Assembly: GCF_015709525.1 (NCBI RefSeq)
Contig: NZ_JADNRA010000030.1
Span: forward strand, 1 to 64,000
Length of the DNA: 64,000 nucleotides
From: Methylocystis sp. L43
Lineage (GTDB): Bacteria; Pseudomonadota; Alphaproteobacteria; Rhizobiales; Beijerinckiaceae
Direction of reading: 5' to 3'
A program made the position numbers and the translations under genes. Below are positions 32,967 to 42,423 of this stretch, one piece after another. The notes beneath the pieces were generated by a model. It was not told the origin of the DNA and made no database searches. It saw only the letters and a program-made list of their open reading frames with translations. Every line of letters starts with the position of its first letter. The first letter of the stretch is position 1.

Positions 32967-33689
32967 ATGCCCATTCTGATCGGACTCGCCTTGCTCCTGA
33001 CGGTTGTGGCGCTAAACGCCTATACGAAGACGTCGCCGGCGCTGTTGGCGGTGATTTTGAAGCGCGGCGGCGGCTTCGTTGCCCTTGCCATGGGCGCCTT
33101 GCTTCTGGTGCGGGGACGCCTCGATCTCGGCATGGCGCTCCTGGGCTTTGGCGTTTGGCTGATGGGCGTCGGCGGGGGCGCGCTGAGCGGCTTTCGCAAA
33201 GCGGGCCCAGGCGCCGGCGGCGTATCACGGGTTCGATCAGCCATGATCGAAATGGAGCTCGACCACTCCACCGGGGCCATCAGGGGCGTGGTTCTGGCCG
33301 GGCAGCACGAAGGCGCGCAGCTTGATTCATTGGCGCGGCCTGCGCTCCTCGAACTCTATGGCGTTTGCCGCCGTGACGATCCTGACGGCGCCAGGCTCCT
33401 AGAGGCTTATCTGGACCGCCGTTTTTCCGGTTGGCGTTCGGCAAGCGATACGCACGCAAACTCGGGGGGTTTTCGTCCGGGCGAGGGCGGCGCGCGTCGT
33501 GCGGGCGCGATTTCGGAAGACGAGGCTTACGAAATTCTCGGCCTCAAGCGCGGCGCCGCGGCGGCGGACATTGCGCGCGCCCATCGTGATCTGATGAAGA
33601 AGCTTCATCCAGATCTTGGCGGAACGACGGATCTTGCGGCCAGGGTAAATGAGGCCAAGGACGTCCTGATGCGGCGTCACCAGCACTGA
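32967..33689 (+). CDS. Membrane-anchored DnaJ-domain protein
   Basis: A 240-residue protein with two hydrophobic segments near the N-terminus (about 2-18 and 36-70) and a C-terminal J domain (about 185-240) whose HPD motif is in KKLHPDLGGTTDLAA. This layout, J domain at the C-terminus after membrane helices, resembles the Tim14/Pam18 type and DjlA-like proteins that recruit DnaK to a membrane site. It probably works with the VWA-like protein encoded just upstream. Confidence 0.85.
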   Translation: MPILIGLALLLTVVALNAYTKTSPALLAVILKRGGGFVALAMGALLLVRGRLDLGMALLGFGVWLMGVGGGALSGFRKAGPGAGGVSRVRSAMIEMELDHSTGAIRGVVLAGQHEGAQLDSLARPALLELYGVCRRDDPDGARLLEAYLDRRFSGWRSASDTHANSGGFRPGEGGARRAGAISEDEAYEILGLKRGAAAADIARAHRDLMKKLHPDLGGTTDLAARVNEAKDVLMRRHQH

Positions 33690-33733
33690 CGCGCGTCGCG
33701 CGCTGTAGTCGTGGTCCCAAGTCGCGGACATGA

Positions 33734-35410
33734 TCAGTTCTTTGTCGTGAAGCAGGAGAAGCCGGAGCGCTTGAGCGCCTTGCACGCCGACTGCGCCGTG
33801 TCTTCCTCGAGTCCGGCGAAACGCGCACGATAGAGCGTTTCGCTTCCCCTCTGCACCTTCTCGGTGAACGCCCTGGCGGTGGCGGGAAAGCCTTGAAGCT
33901 GGCTGCGCGCGCGCGCGAGCAGCTGATTGGCTTTCTCCTGATCGTCGGTCGCGCCGATCTGAATCATCCAGCCCGGACGCCCGGGACGCACGGCGTCCGT
34001 TTTGGCGGCCAGTGATTTGGCGCCATTGCCGCGAATCGCCGACGGCGTCGTCGATACCGGCATAATGTCGATTTTTTGCGCGCCGCTCGTCGTCGAGCCG
34101 TCGCGCGCGGCGACCGGCGTGGCCCCGGCGCGGGCCTTGGCGCTGGGGGACGCGCCCTTGCGTTCCGAATCGGCGGCGTCGGCCGTTCGCTTCTGACCGC
34201 CAGAAACGAAGGCGGGACGAACCGCTGGGCGTGCAGCGCTCTCCTGCGGCGGAATGGACGCCGCGGGAACCGGAGCGCTCAGCTGGCGGCCAAACGGTTC
34301 GGGCTCGGCGGCCGCGTCTTCCTGAGGCTCGGCATAAGCCAAGCGTTCGGCGGCGATCTGTTGGGCGCGCTCAGCCGCGCGCGCAGCGCGCTGCGCGCGC
34401 TCAGCAGCGAGTTGTTCCTGCGCCTGGAGGGCGCGCGGATCCTCGCTCACCGCCGCCGCGGTTCTAACGGAAGAGCCGCCGTCTATATGTTCCTCGATCA
34501 GCCCCGCCATGATGCGATCTCGCGTGTAGGCTGTCTTGCCGCCCATCACCACCGCGACGATGTGATGCCCGCGTCGGCGCACGGAGGTCAGAAGATTGAA
34601 GCCGGATGCGCGCGTGTAGCCGGTCTTGATGCCGTCCATGCCCTCGACCTGGCCGAGGAGATGATTGTGATTTCGGTGCAGCGCGCCGTTATAGGCGAAG
34701 CTCGGCGTCGAGAAATAGCGATAGTAGCGCGGAAAGCGCTCCTGTATGGCGCGTCCGAGCACCGCAAGATCATAGGCCGTCGTCACCTGATTAGGATCGG
34801 GGAGCCCCGACGCGTTCTCATAATTGGTGTTGCGCATCCCAAGCGCATGCGCCTTGCGCGTCATCATCTGCGCGAAACTATGTTCGTCGCCCGCGACGTT
34901 CTCGGCGATCGCGCAGGCGATGTCGTTGGCGGATTTGGTGACCACCGCCTTAATCGCATTGTCGACGCTGATCGTCTGTCCAGGACGCAGGCCAAGCTTG
35001 GAAGGCGCCTGCGCCGCCGCGTGTTGCGAGATCATCAGAGGCGAGTCCAGGCGCAGCCGCCCTTGTTCGAGCTGCTCGAACAGAAGGTAGAGCGTCATCA
35101 CCTTTGTCACCGAGGCGGGATGGCGCAACTCGTGCTCGGAACGGGAATAGAGCGCACGGCCGCTGTTTGCGTCGACGACAATGGCCGAAAAGCCGCGATG
35201 CTCGCCGACGACAGCGTCGCTGACCGCGTTGGCGCGCGCCTTAACCGCCGAATTGCGGTTGTCAGAATCACTGCGATGCTGGAAATGATGTCCGCGGCGC
35301 GCCTCAGCGGGGATTGCCGACAGCGTGACGAGGATCGTTGTGATCGTGGCAAAGGTTGCCGCGAGGGAGCGGGGCCGCGGCAGGCGGTCCGACAATCTCG
35401 ATCTCAGCAT
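33734..35410 (-). CDS. D-alanyl-D-alanine carboxypeptidase (PBP5/6 type) with SPOR domain
   Basis: A 558-residue periplasmic enzyme trimming the terminal D-alanine of peptidoglycan stem peptides. A signal peptide (about 12-38) leads to the S11 peptidase domain with S100-V-T-K103, S160-A-N162 and K262-T-G. A long low-complexity Ala/Glu/Arg linker follows, ending in a SPOR domain (about 480-558) that binds denuded glycan at the division site. The ATG at 35410 is supported by AAGGGG; an earlier start adds seven residues only. Confidence 0.93.
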   Translation of the reverse strand: MLRSRLSDRLPRPRSLAATFATITTILVTLSAIPAEARRGHHFQHRSDSDNRNSAVKARANAVSDAVVGEHRGFSAIVVDANSGRALYSRSEHELRHPASVTKVMTLYLLFEQLEQGRLRLDSPLMISQHAAAQAPSKLGLRPGQTISVDNAIKAVVTKSANDIACAIAENVAGDEHSFAQMMTRKAHALGMRNTNYENASGLPDPNQVTTAYDLAVLGRAIQERFPRYYRYFSTPSFAYNGALHRNHNHLLGQVEGMDGIKTGYTRASGFNLLTSVRRRGHHIVAVVMGGKTAYTRDRIMAGLIEEHIDGGSSVRTAAAVSEDPRALQAQEQLAAERAQRAARAAERAQQIAAERLAYAEPQEDAAAEPEPFGRQLSAPVPAASIPPQESAARPAVRPAFVSGGQKRTADAADSERKGASPSAKARAGATPVAARDGSTTSGAQKIDIMPVSTTPSAIRGNGAKSLAAKTDAVRPGRPGWMIQIGATDDQEKANQLLARARSQLQGFPATARAFTEKVQRGSETLYRARFAGLEEDTAQSACKALKRSGFSCFTTKN

Positions 35411-35551
35411 AAACGCGCCCCTTGACTTCACTGTTGTTCGCGCAACCGCCCAGCCGCGCCAAAAGTGACGATTTGGCAGACTAAGGGCTTGCAGTTACCC
35501 GGGGGTTAAGCGCGCGCCCTGCGCCATGTTTATTGCGCCGCAACATTTTCA

Positions 35552-35580
35552 TTGACTTTAATTTGTGCATTGCATATAAA
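35552..35580 (+). promoter_or_regulatory. Sigma-70-type promoter of the phasin gene
   Basis: TTGACT (35552-35557) and TATAAA (35575-35580) separated by exactly 17 bases, in an AT-rich stretch that stands out from the surrounding sequence. It would give a leader of about 60 bases before the phasin ATG. This is the cleanest housekeeping promoter in the window and suits a highly expressed gene. Confidence 0.75.
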
Positions 35581-35647
35581 TAAGTCGTGAGCGGGGCGCA
35601 TAGCGCCGCATAGGGCGCCTTTGCGCCAAAATCATGAGGACGAACCC

Positions 35648-35986
35648 ATGGCAGCTAATTTCGACAGCGTTCAGAAGCTCGGCAAAGAGCAGTTCGAAGC
35701 CGTCTCCGCCGCTGCGGCTGCGGTGACCAAGGGCTGGCAGAGCATCGCCGCCGAGACCACCGACTATTCCAAGAAATCCTTTGAAAAGAGCCGCGTCCTG
35801 GCCGAAAAGCTGATCGCGGTCAAGAAGATCGACGAAGCGCTTCAGCTTCAGTCCGATTTCGCCAAGAGCGCCTACGAGGATTTCATGGCCGAAGCCACCA
35901 AGCTCGGAGAGCTCTACGCCTCGCTGGCCAAGGAAGCCTTCAAGCCGATCGAATCTGCGGCGAAGGTCTATAGCCCTGCAGAGTAA
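35648..35986 (+). CDS. Phasin (PHB granule-associated protein)
   Basis: A 112-residue helical, amphipathic protein of the phasin family. These coat polyhydroxybutyrate granules and control their size and number. Typical features are the AEKLIAVKKIDEALQLQSDFAKSAYEDFMAEATKLGELY core and the tail FKPIESAAKVYSPAE abbreviated in the family as KP-hydrophobic-E. The ATG at 35648 has GAGGA upstream. A strong promoter precedes it and a hairpin follows the stop codon. Confidence 0.9.
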   Translation: MAANFDSVQKLGKEQFEAVSAAAAAVTKGWQSIAAETTDYSKKSFEKSRVLAEKLIAVKKIDEALQLQSDFAKSAYEDFMAEATKLGELYASLAKEAFKPIESAAKVYSPAE

Positions 35987-36029
35987 TAGGCGCTAAACAC
36001 GTTCGTCCAATACGCGGCTAGGACACATG

Positions 36030-36064
36030 AGCCCCGGGGAGGCAGCCGCCTCCGCCGGGCTTTG
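36030..36064 (+). terminator. Probable terminator after phasin
   Basis: A 14-base stem with two mismatches: AGCCCCGGGGAGGC, loop AGCC, GCCTCCGCCGGGCT, followed by a short TTT. It starts about 45 bases after the phasin stop. The stem is strong but the U tract is short, so termination may be partial. Confidence 0.55.
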
Positions 36065-36146
36065 GACCGAGCGCCGTTCGTGCTGTGTCGCTGAAACCTG
36101 TGGTCAAGCAAAGCCCGAGCGGCCCTCTTTAGCCAGGGAGCATCAC

Positions 36147-36479
36147 ATGAGTCATGGAAAGCCGGTCTTCGCGGCCGGAGCCCTGTTTGGCGCGTTTCTT
36201 CTGAGCGCCGCAATGCCCGCGACTGCGCAGGACGTGCGCATCGGCTGTTCCCTCGTCCAGCAATATGGCGGCGCGGAAGTGAGCGCCATGCTTGAGCAGG
36301 TTCGCCCAACTGTTGGCGACAGCGAGGCGAACGCCCTTCACGCCAAATATGTCGGCCTCAGGAACGACTGCAGCTCGAATCTGAGCGCGTCTCGTGTGGT
36401 TCGCCTCTCTCCCGCGATGCACAGGCTCCTCACCGAATATGGCGTAAACGTTCACCGCTTCGCCGTTTTACAGCGATAG
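36147..36479 (+). CDS. Small exported protein of unknown function
   Basis: A 110-residue protein with a signal peptide (about 5-28, ending PATAQ). The mature part of about 82 residues contains two cysteines (GCSLVQQYGG and NDCSSN) that could pair, and no recognised domain. The start at 36147 is decided by AGGGAG seven bases upstream. It stands alone between the phasin terminator and dnaE. Confidence 0.65.
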   Translation: MSHGKPVFAAGALFGAFLLSAAMPATAQDVRIGCSLVQQYGGAEVSAMLEQVRPTVGDSEANALHAKYVGLRNDCSSNLSASRVVRLSPAMHRLLTEYGVNVHRFAVLQR

Positions 36480-36626
36480 CCTGCTCGCCGCCCCACAATT
36501 GAAAGCGTCGGGGCGGGCGCAGCTTTTCACGCTATCTGGGGACGGCGGCGCGCGCGGAGTTCCGGCACGCGGCGCGAAACGGTAGACTGCGGCCTGAATT
36601 CGTTCGCGTCCTCGAGGCCTCAGACC

Positions 36627-39600
36627 ATGCCTGCCGCCGAAGCCGGCTTCGTGCATCTTCACGTCCACACGGCCTATTCGCTGCGCGAGGGCGCGCTTTC
36701 GCTTGGCAGGCTGATTGATCTTGCGGTGCGCGACCTGCAGCCCGCGCTCGCCGTCACCGACACCAATAATCTCTTCGCGGCCCTCGAATTTTCCGAGAAG
36801 GCGGCGAAGGCTGGCCTCCAGCCGATTGCTGGCGCGCAGCTCCGCGTCGATTTCGGCGACGGCAAGGGCGGCGCAGTTTCGGCGCGCGACGACCGTTTCG
36901 CCAATCTCGTGCTGCTGGCCAAGACCGAGGCCGGCTATCGCAATTTGATGCGGCTCGCCTCGCGCGCCTTTCTCGACACGGAGCAGGGCGACGAGCCGCA
37001 TCTGACGCTCGACGCGCTCGCCGCCGACGCCGAGGAGTTGATCGCGCTGACCGGCGGGCCGGATGGCGCATTGGACCGCGCCCTGGCGCAGGGCAGGCCG
37101 GAGCAGGCGCGCGCGCGCCTCGCGACGCTCGAGCGTCTCTACGGCGACAGGCTTTATATCGAGGTCCAGCGCCACAATTTGCGCTCTGAACGCGACGTCG
37201 AGCCGCAGCTGCTGGACCTTGCCTATCGTCGCGGCTTGCCGCTCGCAGCGACCAATGAGCCCTATTTCGCTCAGCCCAGCGATTTCGAAGCGCATGATGC
37301 GCTGCTCTGCATCGCCGAAGGCGCGGTGACGAGCCTCGACGATCGGAGGCGGGTCTCGCCCGAGCACTACTTCAAGACTCGCGCCCAAATGCGCGCGCTG
37401 TTCGCCGATCTCCCAGAGGCGACCGCCAACACGCTGGAGATCGCCCGTCGCGTCAGCTTCCGGCCGCAGACGCGCAAGCCGATCATGCCACGATTCGTGC
37501 AAGACGCGCGCGATGCTCAGTCTCTCGACGACATCGAGGCGCAGGAGCTGCGCCGTGAAGCGATCGAAGGGCTGGAGCAGCGCCTCGCCGCGCATGGGCC
37601 GGCGCAGGGCCGAACGCGGGAAGAATACGCCGCGCGACTCGATTTCGAACTTTCCGTCATCGAGAAGATGCGCTTCCCGGGCTACTTCCTTATCGTTTCG
37701 GACTTCATCAAATTCGCCAAATCCCAGGGAATTCCGGTCGGACCGGGACGTGGCTCCGGCGCGGGCTCGCTCGTCGCCTATGCGCTGACCATCACCGACC
37801 TGGATCCGGTTCGCTTCGGACTCTTCTTCGAACGCTTCCTCAACCCTGAGCGCAATTCGATGCCGGATTTCGACATCGACTTCTGCCAGACACGGCGCGG
37901 CGAAGTGATCGACTATGTCAGACGCCGCTATGGCGCCGACCGAGTGGCGCAGATCATCACCTTCGGCTCCTTCCTGGCGCGCGGCGTCCTGCGCAGCGTC
38001 GGACGCGTGCTGGAAATGCCGCTTGGACAGGTCGACAAGCTCGCCAAGCTCGTGCCGCAGAATCCGGCGAAGCCCGTCACGCTCGCCGAAGCGCTGGCGA
38101 GCGAGCAGAAGTTGCGCGAAGCCGTGGAAGAGGACGAGCGCGTCAAGCGGCTCTTTAAAATCGCCGGCTTGCTCGAAGGGCTTTATTCCAACGCCTCCAC
38201 CCACGCCGCCGGCGTCGTCATCGGCGACCGGCCGCTGCACGAGGTGACGCCGCTTTACCGCGACCCCAAGTCCGACATGCCGGCGACCCAGTTCAATATG
38301 AAATGGGTCGAGCCGGCGGGATTGATCAAATTCGACTTTCTCGGTCTGAAGACGCTCACCGTTCTCGCCACGGCAAGCCGCCTGGCGCGCCGCCGAGATC
38401 CCGATTTCGATCTCGCCAAGGTTCCGCTCGATGATCCGGCGACCTATGCGCTGCTCGGCCGCGGCGAGACCGTCGGGATATTCCAGCTGGAAAGCGCCGG
38501 CATGCGCAAGGCGCTGGTCGAAATGCACGCCGATCGGTTTGAGGACATCATTGCGCTGGTGGCGCTGTATCGCCCCGGACCGATGGCGAATATCCCAACC
38601 TATTGCGCGGTGAAGCTCGGCGACGAAGAGCCCGACTACATTCACCCGGCGATCGAACCCATTCTGAAGGAGACCTTCGGCGTCATCATCTACCAGGAGC
38701 AGGTGATGCAGATCGCTCAGCTCCTCTCCGGCTATTCGCTCGGCGAGGCCGACAATCTGCGTCGCGCCATGGGCAAGAAGATCAAGTCCGAGATGGACGC
38801 CCAGCGCGACCGTTTCGTCAGCGGCGCGATGGAGCGGGGGCTCGCCAAGCAGAAGGCCAATGAAATCTTTGATTTGCTCGCGAAATTCGCCGACTACGGC
38901 TTCAACAAGAGCCATGCGGCGGCCTATGCGCTGATCGCCTATCAGACCGCCTGGTTCAAGACGCATTATCCGGCGGAGTTCCTTGCCGCCTCAATGACCT
39001 TCGACAAGAGCCAGACCGACAAGCTCGCCGAGTTCCGCGACGAGGCGCGGCGCATGGGCATCGCCGTCGAACCGCCGTCGATCAATCAGTCGGGCGTCGA
39101 CTTCGACGTGGCGCCGGGCGCGGAAGGCAGGCTCGCGATCCGCTACGCATTTTCGGCGCTCAAGGGGGTCGGCGAAGCGCAGGCCGAGTCTCTCGTGCGC
39201 TCGCGGGCGGAGCGCCGATTTGCGAGTCTCGCCGACGTCGCGAGACGGCTGAACCCGCGCGAAGTGAACAAGAAGACGCTGGAGAGCCTCGCGGCCTGCG
39301 GCGCCTTTGACGAACTCGAACCCAATCGCGCCAGGGCTTTCGCGGCGATTGAGGCGATGCTCGCCGCCGCGAACAGGCACGCCGACGACCGCAAGGCCGG
39401 ACAGAATGCGCTCTTTGGCGAGGCCGAGGCAGCGGATCTCGCTGTTCCAAAGACGCCGCCCTGGCCAGCGGCCGAGACGCTGCGACGCGAATATGAAGCC
39501 GCCGGCTTTTTCCTCTCGGGCCATCCGCTCGACGCTTACGCCGGCCTCTTGCCGAAAATCCGCGTGTCGCGCTGGAGCGAGTTCGCCGCCTCGGTCAAGC

Positions 39601-40088
39601 GCGGCGCGACCGCTGGCCGGCTCGCCGCCGTGGTTCTGGACAGGACCGAGAGGCGCACCAAATCCGGCTCCAAGATGGGCATCCTGCAACTCTCGGACGT
39701 CAGCGGACACTATGAGGCGATCCTCTTCCAGGAGGGGCTGACCCAGTATCGCGACCTTCTGGAGAAGGGCGCGGCGGTGCTGGTGACCCTCTCCGCGGCG
39801 GTCGAGGGCGAGGACGTCCGGGCGCGCATCGTCACTGTCGAACCTTTGGCCGCGGCGGCGGCGCGCGCGCAAAAGGGCCTGCGCGTCGTGGTCGGCGACG
39901 ATGGGCCGCTCGATGGGATCAAGACGCGGCTCGCCGGCCGCGGCGACGGCGAGGTGTCGATTCTTTTGAAGCGCGATTCCGGACGGGAGGAAATCGAAAT
40001 CCGACTGCCCGGAAGCTATCCGATCACTCCGGACGTCGCTGGCGCACTACGCGCCATACCGGGCGTTCTGGAGGTCGAATATATTTAG
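36627..40088 (+). CDS. dnaE: DNA polymerase III alpha subunit
   Basis: The 1153-residue replicative polymerase subunit. An N-terminal PHP domain opens with FVHLHVHTAYSLREGAL. The polymerase palm has PGRGSGAGSLVAYAL with the nearby MPDFDIDFC aspartates; KKIKSEMDAQ, GYGFNKSHAAAYA-type fingers and helix-hairpin-helix regions follow. A C-terminal OB domain (about 985-1060) precedes the tau/beta-binding tail. It lacks the zinc-finger features of PolC and belongs to the DnaE1 class. Length and domain order are normal. Confidence 0.97.
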   Translation: MPAAEAGFVHLHVHTAYSLREGALSLGRLIDLAVRDLQPALAVTDTNNLFAALEFSEKAAKAGLQPIAGAQLRVDFGDGKGGAVSARDDRFANLVLLAKTEAGYRNLMRLASRAFLDTEQGDEPHLTLDALAADAEELIALTGGPDGALDRALAQGRPEQARARLATLERLYGDRLYIEVQRHNLRSERDVEPQLLDLAYRRGLPLAATNEPYFAQPSDFEAHDALLCIAEGAVTSLDDRRRVSPEHYFKTRAQMRALFADLPEATANTLEIARRVSFRPQTRKPIMPRFVQDARDAQSLDDIEAQELRREAIEGLEQRLAAHGPAQGRTREEYAARLDFELSVIEKMRFPGYFLIVSDFIKFAKSQGIPVGPGRGSGAGSLVAYALTITDLDPVRFGLFFERFLNPERNSMPDFDIDFCQTRRGEVIDYVRRRYGADRVAQIITFGSFLARGVLRSVGRVLEMPLGQVDKLAKLVPQNPAKPVTLAEALASEQKLREAVEEDERVKRLFKIAGLLEGLYSNASTHAAGVVIGDRPLHEVTPLYRDPKSDMPATQFNMKWVEPAGLIKFDFLGLKTLTVLATASRLARRRDPDFDLAKVPLDDPATYALLGRGETVGIFQLESAGMRKALVEMHADRFEDIIALVALYRPGPMANIPTYCAVKLGDEEPDYIHPAIEPILKETFGVIIYQEQVMQIAQLLSGYSLGEADNLRRAMGKKIKSEMDAQRDRFVSGAMERGLAKQKANEIFDLLAKFADYGFNKSHAAAYALIAYQTAWFKTHYPAEFLAASMTFDKSQTDKLAEFRDEARRMGIAVEPPSINQSGVDFDVAPGAEGRLAIRYAFSALKGVGEAQAESLVRSRAERRFASLADVARRLNPREVNKKTLESLAACGAFDELEPNRARAFAAIEAMLAAANRHADDRKAGQNALFGEAEAADLAVPKTPPWPAAETLRREYEAAGFFLSGHPLDAYAGLLPKIRVSRWSEFAASVKRGATAGRLAAVVLDRTERRTKSGSKMGILQLSDVSGHYEAILFQEGLTQYRDLLEKGAAVLVTLSAAVEGEDVRARIVTVEPLAAAAARAQKGLRVVVGDDGPLDGIKTRLAGRGDGEVSILLKRDSGREEIEIRLPGSYPITPDVAGALRAIPGVLEVEYI

Positions 40089-40093
40089 ACACG

Positions 40094-40122
40094 ATATTAA
40101 ACTTAAACAATAAGTTTAATAT
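40094..40122. repeat. AT-rich perfect palindrome after dnaE
   Basis: Arms ATATTAAACTT (40094-40104) and AAGTTTAATAT (40112-40122) with loop AAACAAT. It begins six bases after the dnaE stop codon inside about 70 bases of very AT-rich DNA, exceptional for this GC-rich window. It may end the dnaE transcript by an AU-rich hairpin, or bind a regulator; the sequence does not decide. Confidence 0.6.
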
Positions 40123-40302
40123 TTAAATACATGATTTAAAAGCGTTATATCTGCTTATTTTGAAGTAGCTTGTCGACCGCGGCAAAGGGGCGCACTGCGT
40201 GGCGCGGCTTTCTGTAGGACCGCTGGGAACAAAGGCTCGTCAAAATCGTTAATGGGCCGTTAGCTCTAGTTGCAACCCTTTCCTCACCCGCCGGAGGCGT
40301 TC

Positions 40303-40632
40303 ATGGACGCGTCGCTCTCAGCCGCAGCCGCGATCGTTGGCGCGCCCAACGCGCAATTCCTCGCTCTTTTGCTCATCGGCGGGCTTGTCGGCTGGAGCGC
40401 CACAAAGCTCTGGCACGTTCTGCACGTCGACGTTCGAGCAGGGGCTTTGCTGCTCGCGAGTGTCACGGGGGCGTGGCTGGCGGCCGAGCTCGCGGTTCGC
40501 GCCGGAGTCGGCCAGCGCTGCGCGGATGCGGTTTTGATCGCCGGCGCGATCGGCGCTGCGCTGTTCTGCGTCGGATGCCGGGCGTTCCCTCACGCCAATA
40601 GATCTCCCGAGGACATTGCCGTCCGCCATTGA
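40303..40632 (+). CDS. Small inner-membrane protein of unknown function
   Basis: A 109-residue hydrophobic protein with about three membrane helices (roughly 17-32, 45-66, 75-92) and a polar C-terminal tail. The ATG at 40303 is fixed by GGAGG. No family is recognised. It precedes lipA by about 36 bases on the same strand and may share its transcript. Confidence 0.65.
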   Translation: MDASLSAAAAIVGAPNAQFLALLLIGGLVGWSATKLWHVLHVDVRAGALLLASVTGAWLAAELAVRAGVGQRCADAVLIAGAIGAALFCVGCRAFPHANRSPEDIAVRH

Positions 40633-40668
40633 TATGCCTAGCTTGGTGAGAGAGGAGACTCTCCGCCC

Positions 40669-41649
40669 TTGACCGTGCTTGATCTCTTGAACGACGACCC
40701 CCGAAAGAAACGGGGGGAGCCGCCTCTGCGTCATCCTGAAAAGGCGGGCCGTCCTGACGCGCCCATTCTGCGCAAGCCGCCGTGGATTCGCGTCAAGGCG
40801 CCGGGTTCGAAGGCCTGGGCGGAAACCAGCGGCCTCTTAAAGGACGCCGGGCTCACGACCGTGTGCCAGGAAGCGTCCTGTCCCAACATCGGCGAATGCT
40901 GGGAGAAAAAGCACGCCACCTTCATGATCATGGGCGAGATCTGCACGCGCGCCTGCGCGTTCTGCAATGTCGCCACGGGCCTGCCGACGCGGCTCGACCC
41001 GACCGAGCCGGGCAGGGTCGGGGAAGCCACGCGCGCTCTCGGCCTGTCGCATGTCGTCGTGACGTCCGTCGATCGCGACGATCTCAATGACGGCGGCGCC
41101 GGTCATTTCGCCGAGACCATCGCCGCCATCCGGTCGGCCTGTCCCGAAACGACGATCGAGGTGCTCACGCCGGACTTCCTCAGGAAGCCTGGGGCGCTGG
41201 AGCGCGTGGTGGCGGCGGGCCCGGACGTCTTCAATCACAATCTCGAGACCGTGCCGTCGCTCTATGTCACCGTGCGGCCGGGCGCGCGCTATTTTCACTC
41301 TCTGCGATTGCTTCAGCGCGCCAAGGAGCTGAACCCTTCCGTCTTCACCAAATCCGGAATCATGGTCGGGCTCGGCGAGAGCCGTCTCGAAGTGATGCAG
41401 GTGATGGACGACATGCGGTCGGCGGACATCGATTTCATCACCATCGGCCAGTATCTGCAGCCGACGCGCAAGCACCATGCGATCGAGCGCTTCGTGACGC
41501 CCGAGGAATTCGACTCCTATAAGACGCTCGCCTATGCGAAGGGCTTTCTCTACGTCGCCGCCTCGCCGCTCACCCGCTCGTCGCATCATGCCGGCGACGA
41601 TTTCGCCAAGCTGCGCGCGGCGCGCCAGCGACGGGTCGAAGGGAGCTAG
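40669..41649 (+). CDS. lipA: Lipoyl synthase
   Basis: A 326-residue radical-SAM enzyme inserting two sulfurs into octanoyl groups on E2 and H proteins. The auxiliary cluster ligands are in [12 protein letters not shown]; the radical-SAM cluster ligands in [23 protein letters not shown] and the C-terminal R-S-S-H motif ([11 protein letters not shown]) complete the signature. The start is TTG at 40669, preceded at some distance by GAGGAG; a GTG six bases on is possible. Normal length. Confidence 0.96.
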   Translation: MTVLDLLNDDPRKKRGEPPLRHPEKAGRPDAPILRKPPWIRVKAPGSKAWAETSGLLKDAGLTTVCQEASCPNIGECWEKKHATFMIMGEICTRACAFCNVATGLPTRLDPTEPGRVGEATRALGLSHVVVTSVDRDDLNDGGAGHFAETIAAIRSACPETTIEVLTPDFLRKPGALERVVAAGPDVFNHNLETVPSLYVTVRPGARYFHSLRLLQRAKELNPSVFTKSGIMVGLGESRLEVMQVMDDMRSADIDFITIGQYLQPTRKHHAIERFVTPEEFDSYKTLAYAKGFLYVAASPLTRSSHHAGDDFAKLRAARQRRVEGS

Positions 41650-41660
41650 CAGAAGGGGCG

Positions 41661-41790
41661 CATTCCCTCCCCTTCACGGGGAGGGTGGTTCGCGAAGCGA
41701 ACCGGGTGGGGTGTGCCGCGTTAGTGAACCGAAGACCCCACCCGCTCGCCTTCGGCGAGCGACCTCCCCGCAAAGGGGGAGGTAGTACGC
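41661..41790. repeat. GC-rich palindromic repeat array
   Basis: Several hairpin units in series: CCCTCCCCTTCACGGGGAGGG, GGTTCGCGAAGCGAACC, a CCCACCCGCTCGCCTTCGGCGAGCG unit given here only in part, and CCTCCCCGCAAAGGGGGAGG. It lies between convergent lipA and the next gene. The CCCTC/GAGGG units are the same family as those at 9482-9524 and 9880-9997. Confidence 0.7.
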
Positions 41791-41798
41791 GAGCCTCG

Positions 41799-42293
41799 CT
41801 ACGCGCTAAGCGCGGTGGAGATTTCCGCCAGCGTCGCGCGTTCGGCGTCGGTGACCTTCACCCCGCCAAAGCCCAGAAAACCGCCCTCGACGCCCGCTTC
41901 CGCCACCAGATTGGCGATATGATTGAGCCATTCCTTGAACGCCTTCGACTCACTGGGCGCTTTCGAATCGAGGATGGAGGCGGTGCGGCGCAACTCGACG
42001 AGCGCCCGATCTTTGAACTCGTCCACCTTGGCCCCGTCGACCACGCCCTTCACCCCGTCGCGGGCGGCGGCGCGTCCGTCCGGCGTGAGAAGGTCCTCGA
42101 CAACCGCCTTGATCAGCGCGTCCGCATTTGGATCGGATTTTGCGGCGGCCAAAGCCTTGGCGCTCGCGAAACCTTCCTGCAGCGTCCCGATGAAGCCGCT
42201 CGGATCGCCGGCGCTTACGGCGAAGCCGGCCAGCAGCGGAGATTCAAGCAGTTTTTTCCATTCATCAGCTGTGAAATCGGATTTATTCGCCAT
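41799..42293 (-). CDS. Conserved hypothetical soluble protein
   Basis: A 164-residue, mostly helical, acidic protein without cysteines or membrane segments. The sequence begins MANKSDFTADEWKKLLESPL and continues with a SAGDPSGFIGTLQEGFASA segment and several Ala/Lys/Asp helices. I do not recognise a family. The ATG at 42293 has a GGAGG site. It sits between lipA and the RatA-like gene, which are adjacent in many relatives, so it may be an insertion specific to this group. Confidence 0.7.
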   Translation of the reverse strand: MANKSDFTADEWKKLLESPLLAGFAVSAGDPSGFIGTLQEGFASAKALAAAKSDPNADALIKAVVEDLLTPDGRAAARDGVKGVVDGAKVDEFKDRALVELRRTASILDSKAPSESKAFKEWLNHIANLVAEAGVEGGFLGFGGVKVTDAERATLAEISTALSA

Positions 42294-42423
42294 TGTTTCC
42301 TCCGTAGAATATCTCAGGAGCCAGCGAGAGCTCGTCGATAGAACTGCGACGTGACGCAATTGTTCCAAGCGCGTGAAAGCGCCGACTTTTGCCGCTCTCG
42401 TCAATGAACTAGAAGCTTGGCTC

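Noticed and set aside
36468-38966. An 832-codon open frame on the minus strand
   Set aside because: It lies antisense to the clear dnaE gene and has no recognisable domain; a consequence of GC-rich codon use.
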